Assembly: GCA_964491485.1 (NCBI GenBank)
Contig: CAZBGV010000002.1
Coordinates: 27,407 to 91,406, forward strand
Source: IDS-8 sp964491485
GTDB taxonomy: Bacteria > Pseudomonadota > Gammaproteobacteria > Steroidobacterales > Woeseiaceae
Direction of reading: 5' to 3'
DNA: 64,000 nucleotides
Position 1 is the stretch's first letter, and every line of letters begins with the position of its first letter. Below the pieces are notes generated by a model that was given only the letters and a program-made list of their open reading frames with translations, was not told the origin of the DNA and ran no database searches. A program made the position numbers and the translations under genes. Below are positions 51,478 through 59,083 of the stretch, piece by piece.

Positions 51478-52482
51478 GTGGACGTACACCAGGCAAGACA
51501 GGCAGTGGCCAAGCTGCGCTCGAATCTCGGAACAGTCGTAAAGGGACACGAAGCGAGCATCGACCTGCTGGTCGTGGCGATACTCGCGAGAGGTCATGTG
51601 CTCCTCGAATCCGTCCCGGGCGAAGGCAAGACGCTGCTCGCGACAGCGCTCGCCGCTTCCATCGACGGAATGACTGCCGGACGCATTTCCGGACAACCGA
51701 CCCTGAAACCTTCCGACCTGCTGGGCGCGGAAATGGCGCGCGAGGCCACGTCGACGTTCGAGCTCGTCAAAGGCCCCGTGTTCAACAACATCCTGCTGTT
51801 CGACGAGCTGAACAGAACCGACCCGCGCACGCAATCCGCTTTGCTCGAAGCAATGCAGGAGTATCAGGTCACGATCGGTGAGCGCACCTGGCCGCTGCCG
51901 CGGCCCTTTCACGTGATCGCGACCCAGAACCCGCTGTCGCACGAGGGCACGTGGGAGCTGGACGCCGCGGCCCGGCAGCGATTCCTGGTCAAAATCCATT
52001 GGTCGTTCTCGCCTCGTGAGATCGAATTCCGGATCGCGCGCGAAGCGAGAAGCTTCCTCAAAGAGAACCTCGAGCGCATCCGGCCCGTAATCACGCGCGA
52101 CGAGCTGATCTCGGTGCAGGACATGCTGGCCACGGAGATCACGCTTTCCGATGCGATGGTGCATCTCATGAATTCGGTCACCGTGGCGACCCGGCGCAGC
52201 GATCCGTCGTATCCTGCCGGCGCTTTCGAGCGGGAGGGACTGGGCGCGGAAGTCGTCAGCGAAGCCGGCGGCGCGAGTTCGCGCACGACCAGCTTCTGGC
52301 CTGCGCTGCTGCGTGCGCACGCCTTCTATCACGGGCGCGACCGGGTGGTTCCACACGATGTGTTCGCGACCGCTCTCGCGATGCTGAATCACCGACTGGA
52401 AACCAGCTATCCCGCGGACATGAGTCGCTTGATCAACGTCGTGCTGGCCGAGCGAGGCTATGCTTACGAGATTTCGTCCTAG
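51478..52482 (+). CDS. moxR: MoxR-family AAA+ ATPase (second copy)
   Basis: A 334-residue MoxR ATPase aligned throughout with 4664-5656: Walker A PGEGKT at 48-52, Walker B LFDE, and ATQNPLSHEGTWELDAAARQRF-type sensor region (ATQNPLSHEGTW, AARQRF). The GTG at 51478 reproduces the N-terminus of the first copy, so I prefer it to the ATG at 51352. It heads the second cluster and overlaps the DUF58 gene by 23 bases. It is presumed to be the chaperone-like motor for the VWA partners encoded downstream. Confidence 0.92.
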   Translation: MDVHQARQAVAKLRSNLGTVVKGHEASIDLLVVAILARGHVLLESVPGEGKTLLATALAASIDGMTAGRISGQPTLKPSDLLGAEMAREATSTFELVKGPVFNNILLFDELNRTDPRTQSALLEAMQEYQVTIGERTWPLPRPFHVIATQNPLSHEGTWELDAAARQRFLVKIHWSFSPREIEFRIAREARSFLKENLERIRPVITRDELISVQDMLATEITLSDAMVHLMNSVTVATRRSDPSYPAGAFEREGLGAEVVSEAGGASSRTTSFWPALLRAHAFYHGRDRVVPHDVFATALAMLNHRLETSYPADMSRLINVVLAERGYAYEISS

Positions 52483-53371
52483 CCAGCGGCGGGACGAGCG
52501 GCAGCCGGGTGAGCTGCACGCGCTGGGCGTGCTGCTCCCGATCCGGTTCCGCCCGGTCAAGGTACTTCCCGGGAGGCATCCGCTCGGCCGGGCGGGCGAA
52601 GGCATGCGCGTGCTGCGGACGCGTCCCTACGTGCCCGGTGAGGACAACCCGCGCGATATCGACAGGTTCAGCCCACCGACTGAGCGCATGGTGATGGAGT
52701 GGGAAGACGAGGCCCAGGCTTCGATCATGCTGCTGGCCGACGTCTCGGCCTCGATGTCGCCCCCGCTCAAATCGAGCCTGCGCGACGCGTGCCTGCTGCA
52801 GTTGACCTACTCTCTCTGGAGGGCCGGCGATCGCGTAGGAACGATCCTGTTCGACCGCGCCCTCCACGAGCCGATAGCAGCGCCGAACCTGCGCACCCAG
52901 GTGCGACGCCTGACCGGCGCGCTCGCGCGGACCTGTCCCCAGGAACACACGGACATATCCGGGGCGTTGCGCGCCTACCTCGAGGTGAGCCACCGCCGGC
53001 GAGCCGATCTGCTGTTTCTCATTTCGGATTTCCTGCCGCCCGGCGAAAGCCACGCTGCTCCCGCAATCGAGTGGCAGAGACTGCCGGTCGCCCTGCGACA
53101 CAACATCGTGCCGATCGTGGTTTCGTTCGCCATCCCTGCGAGCATCGCCGGGATGGTCAAGTTCTGGGACCCGGAGCGCCGGCAGCGCCGTCTCGTCTGG
53201 TTGTCTGCTCGTCGCATCCGGCATATCAACGCGCGCGAGCGCGAACGCGTCGCGGCTGTAACGGCAAGCTTCCGGGCGGCGGGTGTGGATTACATGGTGC
53301 TGACGCAGGCTCGCGACATCTACCCGGGGCTCGCCAGGCTCGCCCGCGTACGTCGCCTGAGGAAGCATTGA
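52460..53371 (+). CDS. DUF58 protein, MxaS-like (second copy)
   Basis: A 303-residue DUF58 protein homologous to 3760-4674, with the signature RPYVPGEDNPRDIDR and the D-x-S-x-S site in ADVSASMS. It probably adapts MoxR to its target. The next gene begins one base after its stop. Diverged from the first copy across the whole length rather than identical, so the duplication is not recent in this part. Confidence 0.87.
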   Translation: MLTRFRPSQRRDERQPGELHALGVLLPIRFRPVKVLPGRHPLGRAGEGMRVLRTRPYVPGEDNPRDIDRFSPPTERMVMEWEDEAQASIMLLADVSASMSPPLKSSLRDACLLQLTYSLWRAGDRVGTILFDRALHEPIAAPNLRTQVRRLTGALARTCPQEHTDISGALRAYLEVSHRRRADLLFLISDFLPPGESHAAPAIEWQRLPVALRHNIVPIVVSFAIPASIAGMVKFWDPERRQRRLVWLSARRIRHINARERERVAAVTASFRAAGVDYMVLTQARDIYPGLARLARVRRLRKH

Positions 53372-53372
53372 T

Positions 53373-54452
53373 ATGAGGACGGCAATGAAAAAGGTCTGCA
53401 TGCGTGCCCCGCAGAAGAGCTTTGCTCGCTCGTGCAGAGCTTCCCTCGTCCTCTGCACATCCGTGCTTCTGTGGACAGGCGGCGCGCCCGCGGAACAGGC
53501 CGTCCCCGTCGTTCACCAGGACGACTTCCTGACCATTCGAGCGGGCGTTCCGGAGGTGGGGACGCGGCCGGTACATGTCGGCGACCCGCTGTCGCTGCTG
53601 GTCGAGGTGGAATTCGACGCCGGGCGCCTGCGGATAGAGGCACTGGACGCGGCCTGGTTCCAGCGCGCATTCGCCGATCGACCCGCGTTCATCCTGCATT
53701 CGGATCCCGTCCTGGAACGCACGAGCGCCGCCGGCGGGCACACGACGATACGCGGCGTGTGGACGTTCCAGATCGTCGCCTGCCCGACCGGGCTGCAGCA
53801 GTGTGCCGGCAACAAGTCGTACGAGCTGCCCTTCCTCGATGTCGCCTACCAGCTTCTCGGCGAATCCGGGGAAGCAGTGAACGACAAATCGGTTCGCCTG
53901 CGCCCGTGGCCTGGAAGCATATCCGTCACGCCTGCGGTGAATGTCGCAACCGGCTCGTCGGACGACTTCGCCGGCGCCTTCCCCGGAGGCGCGTACCAGG
54001 AAACCCTGCCCGTCGAAAGCCGGCCCGGCCCCGCGTTGCTCGCGGCGCTGGCGGGAGTACTCATGCTGGGCGCGGGTATTCGCGGGTCACGGAGACGCAA
54101 CGCACGGCCGGCGGCAGTGCTTCCCGCGGCGCGCGCACTCACGCGCTGGCAGACGGTGCTCGCGCGCCTCCGGACGGATACCCTCACGGACGACGAGTGG
54201 GCCGACACGATGCGTCGCTGCCTCACCTGGTATTGCATGGACGAAAAGTCCGTGAATCCCTGCGCGTGGCTCGACAATGGCGTGCGCGACCCTGCGCGCG
54301 CGCCGGGGCCGCTCGCGGGCCTGTACGCGCTTTACTTCGATATCCTCCAGGAAGACGGCGTTGCACCTGCGGGCCGGCAACCCTGGATCGACCGCTTCCT
54401 GCAGGTCGTGGAAGATCCGGCGCAAACGACGCCGGCGAGCGCTCCCCGGTGA
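53373..54452 (+). CDS. exported membrane-anchored protein, MxaA-like (second copy)
   Basis: A 359-residue counterpart of 2789-3763. A signal peptide (about residues 1-35), a beta-rich periplasmic domain, a membrane helix near 217-235 and a cytoplasmic helical tail with RRCLTWYC, where the first copy has RRCLVWYC. The periplasmic C-x6-C pair (CPTGLQQC) is conserved. ATG at 53373 or 53385 are both possible. The stop overlaps the GTG of the next gene (GTGA). Confidence 0.75.
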   Translation: MRTAMKKVCMRAPQKSFARSCRASLVLCTSVLLWTGGAPAEQAVPVVHQDDFLTIRAGVPEVGTRPVHVGDPLSLLVEVEFDAGRLRIEALDAAWFQRAFADRPAFILHSDPVLERTSAAGGHTTIRGVWTFQIVACPTGLQQCAGNKSYELPFLDVAYQLLGESGEAVNDKSVRLRPWPGSISVTPAVNVATGSSDDFAGAFPGGAYQETLPVESRPGPALLAALAGVLMLGAGIRGSRRRNARPAAVLPAARALTRWQTVLARLRTDTLTDDEWADTMRRCLTWYCMDEKSVNPCAWLDNGVRDPARAPGPLAGLYALYFDILQEDGVAPAGRQPWIDRFLQVVEDPAQTTPASAPR

Positions 54453-55501
54453 TCGACTGGAGCGGCTTCCAGGTCGTCCGCTGGTGGCCGCTCGGGCTGA
54501 TCGCCGTCACTGCGGTCCTCCTGTTCGTGCTGTGGGCGCGACGGCGGCGAACCCTGTTTCCGGATGCGACGCTGCTGGCCACGTCCCGCGCCCAAGGCAT
54601 CTCCCTCGATCGGCTGCCACTCGCAATCGGGATAGTCGTACTCGTGCTTCTCACGCTGGCGATGATGGAGCCGTCGGCCGTGCGCGTGGAGACCGTAGAG
54701 CGCAACGCCCGCGATTTCGTCATTCTCGTGGATACCTCCCGTTCGATGCGGCACGACACGAAGGTGCGGCGGGACGGGATCGAGCTCAAATTCAAGCGCC
54801 GGGTCGGCGCTTTTTCGGAAGCGGTGCAGGATCCGGACAGGATTCCGTTCATCGCCCGGTACGAGCTCGCGCGCGAGAGCCTTTTGCGCTTTCTCTCCGA
54901 CCGCCGGCCCGGGGATCGCGTGGCGCTGACGTACTTCAACGATGAGGCGTACCCCGTGGCGGCGCTCACCGCCGATCTGGCGTTCGTCGGCGAGCAGCTC
55001 GGGGCCATGGACGACTACGTCAACTGGGGAACCGACATCGCCACGGCAATGGACAGCACCCTCGACGCACTGGACCGGTTCTCCGGGGAGAACAGGCGGG
55101 CGCTGATCCTGTTGACGGATGCCGAGACACGATATACGAAAGAGCTCGAAGAGCAGCTCGGCCGACTCGCGACCAGCGAGCTGTCGTTCTATCTCCTGTG
55201 GATCATGACCGACGATACGGATACACCGCACGCGGAAGTGGCGGCGTTTCTCGAGCTTGCGCGCTCGATGGGCAAGGTGGTCACGCTCGAGGATCCCGGC
55301 GCCGAAGATCTGCAATCCGCGTTACGGGACATCAGCCGGCTGGAAGCTTACGCATACCCGGAGACCCGGCGCACGATCATCGACCTGTCCGCGGCGCTGC
55401 TGGACGTCGCAAGGTGGCTGCTCATCATCTGGCTGCCACTGATGGCGACGCTGTTTCACCCGGTGACGCGCCTGCGGGAATTCGAGGTGCCATCGATATG
55501 A
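54449..55501 (+). CDS. VWA-domain membrane protein, MxaC/BatA-like (second copy)
   Basis: A 350-residue protein matching 1705-2760 in length and domains: N-terminal helices at about 9-28 and 50-70, a VWA domain with LVDTSRSM and a C-terminal helix. Start is GTG at 54449 overlapping the previous stop, giving coupled translation. Longer upstream starts belong to a shadow frame. It probably forms a membrane complex with the neighbouring MxaA-, K- and L-like proteins. Confidence 0.85.
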   Translation: MIDWSGFQVVRWWPLGLIAVTAVLLFVLWARRRRTLFPDATLLATSRAQGISLDRLPLAIGIVVLVLLTLAMMEPSAVRVETVERNARDFVILVDTSRSMRHDTKVRRDGIELKFKRRVGAFSEAVQDPDRIPFIARYELARESLLRFLSDRRPGDRVALTYFNDEAYPVAALTADLAFVGEQLGAMDDYVNWGTDIATAMDSTLDALDRFSGENRRALILLTDAETRYTKELEEQLGRLATSELSFYLLWIMTDDTDTPHAEVAAFLELARSMGKVVTLEDPGAEDLQSALRDISRLEAYAYPETRRTIIDLSAALLDVARWLLIIWLPLMATLFHPVTRLREFEVPSI

Positions 55502-55526
55502 GTCACTTCCGGAACGAGGACTCCTG

Positions 55527-56426
55527 ATGTCCGCGACGCAGTCGCCCCGATGGGGACGCATTCTGTCCGCTTTTCCCGCCGTGTCCACGGCAGTGGGGGT
55601 GGCGCTCCTGGTTCTTGGACTTCAGGGCTGGGCCTTCCAGCGCCACGTCGCACCCCGCCTCGTATCGGCGGAGGCGAACCTCGCGCGCCTGCGCCAGGAA
55701 GCGCCGACGAACGAGCTGATGAACGACGCGCTTTCCGCTCTTGGCGATTGCTGGCGGCTCGCCGCCGACGAGGGCCAGAAGCGCAAGCTCGTCGCGCTCC
55801 GCGATACCGTCATGCGGCGCTTCTCCGAAGAGCCGGCCGTCGCTGTCGCAGAGCTCGACCGGGCCGCCGCCGAGCTGCGAGCGGAAACGGGGGTCGAGCA
55901 GAGTGCACTGGAGGCCCTGCGAGCCAGGACGGCCCGACTCAAGGCGGCGTATTCCGACGGCTACGGTGAGCTGCTGCGCCTGTACTCGGACGTGCCCTGG
56001 TATCTGCAGCCCGGCGCGGCACTCCTCGACGCGAGCGGACCGATGAAGCAGCGACTCGCGTTCAACCATGCCCAGTACCTGATGTTGACCGGCGCCAGGG
56101 AACAGGCCGGAAAAACGCTCGACGAGCTGCGGCGAAGCGCGCGCTCCGGACAGATCAGATCCAGGGTGCTCTTTGCGCAGGCGCGGCTGAGCTACGACGC
56201 GTACCGGGCCGAAGCGAACGTGCAGTACTACGACGACGCCCTGCAATACATCCGGCAGAGCCTGCACGACGATCCGCACTACGCGCTGCCGAAGCTGTTG
56301 CTGGAGTTCCTCCTCTCGGTCGACCAGGCAGCCGTGGACGTCGACCTGTCTCCGGTCGAGGCACAGGGAACCGGAGAGGCCGAAGGGGAGCGCGGAGACA
56401 TTTCGGCCGGCTCGCGGGAGTTCTAG
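55527..56426 (+). CDS. single-pass membrane protein, MxaK-like (second copy)
   Basis: A 299-residue counterpart of 795-1718. One N-terminal helix (about 14-32) ends with FQRHVAPRL, similar to YRTFTPRV in the first copy, followed by a long helical region and the conserved segment DALQYIRQSLHDDP. A cluster of acidic residues closes the protein. GAGGACTCCTG lies just before the ATG. Function is inferred from position only. Confidence 0.75.
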   Translation: MSATQSPRWGRILSAFPAVSTAVGVALLVLGLQGWAFQRHVAPRLVSAEANLARLRQEAPTNELMNDALSALGDCWRLAADEGQKRKLVALRDTVMRRFSEEPAVAVAELDRAAAELRAETGVEQSALEALRARTARLKAAYSDGYGELLRLYSDVPWYLQPGAALLDASGPMKQRLAFNHAQYLMLTGAREQAGKTLDELRRSARSGQIRSRVLFAQARLSYDAYRAEANVQYYDDALQYIRQSLHDDPHYALPKLLLEFLLSVDQAAVDVDLSPVEAQGTGEAEGERGDISAGSREF

Positions 56427-56457
56427 TGTCCCCGCGCGGCTCCGGGTTACGTTGACC

Positions 56458-57239
56458 ATGTGGCCGACCGTAACCGCCGCGTCGGTTTCCGGCCTCGTCA
56501 TCGTCCTCTACTGGCGTGCCGCCCTGGCCCGGCGCACGGCGGCACCGTCGCTCGCCACCGTGCTGACGGCCGCCGCCGGACTCGCGCTCTGCGCACTATC
56601 GACGACGCTGGGGAGGACCGATGACACCTACGCGCGCCAAGCCGCCCCGCTCGCCGTTGCGATCGCTTTCGACGTTTCACCGAGCATGCTGGCCATACCC
56701 GATCCGACCTTCGACCGCCCCCTGCCCCCCCGTTTCGAACGCGCACGCGCCGTGCTGCTCCGGGTCTTTACGGCACTGGAAGAACGCGGCACGGGCGTGA
56801 TGGTGTCCTCGCTCGGCTTCACCCGCAATGCCGGCGTGCTGGCGGGATGGAGCGGAGACGCCGCGCAGATCCGGGACGTTCTCGAGCACGGGCTGGTGCC
56901 GGGCCTGTTCACCCGCGCCGGCACCAGCGTCGAAGCCGCGGTGGACGAGCTGCTGGAAGTGTTCGCCATGCTGCCGCAGCGCGCGGGCGAAGGATCCCGG
57001 CGGGTCGCCATCCTCGTATCCGACGGGGAGGACACGACAGGCCGGTCCTGGCTTCCATACACGCTCGAGCGGCTCTCGTCGAGTCCGGTCGAGCTCATCG
57101 CGCTGCAGGCCGGCGCCCTGGGATACGACGAAGGAGTGCCGCGATACGGCGAGCTCGGCGAATTTCTCGGGTTCGAGAGGATGGGCGGCGTGCTCTATAC
57201 CGTGCCTGACGCGAAAGCCATGCATGCCATCGCCGCTGC
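56458..57239 (+). CDS. VWA-domain membrane protein, MxaL-like (second copy, cut by gap)
   Basis: Visible part of about 260 codons, interrupted by the N-run. Two N-terminal helices precede a VWA domain with AFDVSPSM (D-x-S-x-S). Its homologue at 1-773 is cut at the equivalent nucleotide by the window start: both end within the codon after A-M-x-A-I-A-x. The C-terminus is missing. ATG at 56458 is preferred; TTG at 56452 is in frame. Confidence 0.82.
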
Positions 57240-57339
57240 NNNNNNNNNNNNNNNNNNNNNNNNNNNNNNNNNNNNNNNNNNNNNNNNNNNNNNNNNNNNN
57301 NNNNNNNNNNNNNNNNNNNNNNNNNNNNNNNNNNNNNNN
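57240..57339. other. scaffold gap, 100 N
   Basis: Exactly 100 ambiguous bases, the usual placeholder for a gap of unknown length. It removes the 3' end of the MxaL-like gene and the 5' end of the HupE-like gene. Reading frames that run across it are meaningless. Confidence 0.99.
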
Positions 57340-57341
57340 AC

Positions 57342-58283
57342 GCAGTCTACCGGCTGCCCATGGACGACATGGACCTGCTGCTGCAGCTCGATGCCGACCT
57401 CGACGGCACGATCTCGGACAGCGAGCTTGCCTCCGCGAGCGACGGACTCGATAGCTACGTCCGCGAGCACACGAGGATCGAGGTGAACGGACTCGAGCTC
57501 CAGCCCGAGCTGCAGCAGGTTTCCTCCTGGCACGACAACGCTGATTTCCCCTACGTCTCCATCGCGGCACGCTACGTCGCAACGGAGCCGATCGAACGGC
57601 TCGACATCGGCGTTTCCGTGCTGACCGATCTCTACCCGGACCATCGCAACCTGGCCGAAGTTCGCGCCGGCGGCAAGCTGGACGAATACGTTTTTCAACA
57701 CGGTAACCGCTGGTCGGGCAAGGTCGGGCAATCCGGCTGGTGGCAGACCGTGCGCGAGTTCACGCGCCTCGGCATCGAGCACATATTCACCGGCTACGAT
57801 CACCTGATGTTCCTGCTCGGGCTCCTGCTCGTCGGCCGCGGCCTGCGGGATCTTTTCACGATTGTCACGGCCTTTACCGTCGCGCACAGCGTCACGCTGG
57901 CTTTGGCGGGCCTCGGGATCGTCCATCCCACGGTCTGGGTGGTCGAAGCCGCCATCGCGCTCAGCATCGCCTACGTCGGGTTGGAGAATCTCGTCGTACG
58001 GACGTTTCGCCACCGCTGGCTGATCGCCGGCGCCTTCGGCCTGGTTCACGGCTTCGGCTTCGCGGCCATGCTGCAGGAAATCCGGCCATCGGGCGCCATA
58101 TCGCTGCTTGCCCTGTTCACGTTCAATGCGGGCGTCGAGATCGGCCAGCTCGCGATCGTCGCGTTGGCGTGGCCGTTCCTCGTGGCGCTTCGGGCCACGC
58201 GCTATCGTGAAGCCGTCGTGCGGGGAACATCCCTCCTGATCATCGCCTGCGGCGTCTTCTGGTTCGTCGAGCGCGTCGTATGA
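57342..58283 (+). CDS. HupE/UreJ-type membrane protein with EF-hand loop (5' end in gap)
   Basis: The visible part (314 codons) starts inside the gene. It begins with AVYRLPMDDMDLLLQL and a canonical EF-hand loop, D-A-D-L-D-G-T-I-S-D-S-E (57390-57425), then a beta-rich extracytoplasmic part and a C-terminal domain with about six helices carrying HIFTGYDHLMFLLGL, FTVAHSVTLALAGLG and GAFGLVHGFGFA, the HupE/UreJ signature with its His residues. Stand-alone HupE/UreJ_2 proteins of this kind are not tied to hydrogenase or urease. Calcium binding is predicted by the loop; transport is only inferred. The true start is lost in the gap. It overlaps the next gene by 4 bases. Confidence 0.85.
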   Translation, partial: AVYRLPMDDMDLLLQLDADLDGTISDSELASASDGLDSYVREHTRIEVNGLELQPELQQVSSWHDNADFPYVSIAARYVATEPIERLDIGVSVLTDLYPDHRNLAEVRAGGKLDEYVFQHGNRWSGKVGQSGWWQTVREFTRLGIEHIFTGYDHLMFLLGLLLVGRGLRDLFTIVTAFTVAHSVTLALAGLGIVHPTVWVVEAAIALSIAYVGLENLVVRTFRHRWLIAGAFGLVHGFGFAAMLQEIRPSGAISLLALFTFNAGVEIGQLAIVALAWPFLVALRATRYREAVVRGTSLLIIACGVFWFVERVV

Positions 58284-59014
58284 AGCAGGTCTTGCGCTGC
58301 GGCCCCGTCGCCTGCCTGGCTTTGCTGGTCCTGCTCGTGCCGGGTCTTGCAGGAGCGGACGTAGTGCTCACTTCGGAAGCGCTGAACGCCGCGCTCAAGC
58401 AGATGCAGCGCCTGCAGGCCGGCGGGCAGGATGGGGGCGGAGCGATGACAGCCGACAGCGCGTTTGCACTCGCCGAGGAGGCGCGTGCGCTCGCGGACCT
58501 CATGAGCAGGGAAGTGGCAGCGCACGGCTGGCAGCAGAAGCCGATGCTGGACCTCGCGCTCCGGCGCACGTCCGCGCTCGGCGTGCACATCGCCTGGTCG
58601 GCGGCTCACGAACGCTTTTTTTACGACGGCGAAGCGTATCGCCGTTACCTGGAGGCGGCGCCACGGGGGACGCACGCGGCGGAGAGCATGTTCCAGCTTC
58701 TTTGGTACGACTTCTATCACGCAGAGGCGGACGATCACGCGGCGCTCGTTGCGCAAACTGCGTACGCGCAGGAGTTTCTCCGGCGATTTCCGGGATCCGC
58801 GAATGCCGCGGAAGCAGGGTTGTTTCTTGCGATCACTTACCGGGATCTCTGGCGCAGCTGTCGCCGGAACGAAGCGGAGGATTGCGACGGGCGCTACGCG
58901 GCGCTCACGCGCGAGCAGTTCGGGCGGGTCGCGGCGCAACATGCCGGCACCGACCAGGCGGAGATCGCAAGCCGCCTGTTGCGGCGCTTCGAGATGGAAG
59001 CGGCAGAGGAATGA
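58280..59014 (+). CDS. exported helical (TPR-like) protein of unknown function
   Basis: A 244-residue exported protein: signal peptide of about 26 residues (ending AGA), then helical repeats, with YRRYLEAAPRGTHAAESMFQLL and FLRRFPGSANAAEAGLFLA, the second resembling the TPR pattern of YfiO/BamD-like proteins. A Cys pair near WRSCRRNEAEDC may form a disulfide. ATG overlaps the HupE-like stop (ATGA). It is the last gene of the second MoxR cluster, before a strong hairpin. Confidence 0.75.
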   Translation: MKQVLRCGPVACLALLVLLVPGLAGADVVLTSEALNAALKQMQRLQAGGQDGGGAMTADSAFALAEEARALADLMSREVAAHGWQQKPMLDLALRRTSALGVHIAWSAAHERFFYDGEAYRRYLEAAPRGTHAAESMFQLLWYDFYHAEADDHAALVAQTAYAQEFLRRFPGSANAAEAGLFLAITYRDLWRSCRRNEAEDCDGRYAALTREQFGRVAAQHAGTDQAEIASRLLRRFEMEAAEE

Positions 59015-59042
59015 GCTGCCGGGGCGGGAATACCCCGGCAGC
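59015..59042. terminator. 10-bp perfect hairpin after the second MoxR cluster
   Basis: Bases 59015-59024 and 59033-59042 form a perfect 10-bp GC stem with an 8-base loop directly after the stop at 59014. It should end the plus-strand MoxR cluster transcript and may also serve the convergent TonB receptor gene (ends 59084). Confidence 0.72.
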
Positions 59043-59083
59043 GCCATTGCACTGCGCTCGGCGGATGCCGGGCGCCTTGCCGA

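Noticed and set aside
57240..57339. Apparent reading frames running through the N-run, including one on the minus strand
   Set aside because: The gap has unknown length, so frame across it is meaningless.
57342..58283. A nickel transporter for hydrogenase or urease
   Set aside because: HupE/UreJ similarity is present, but no hydrogenase or urease gene is in the window and the EF-hand-bearing stand-alone form is a different group.
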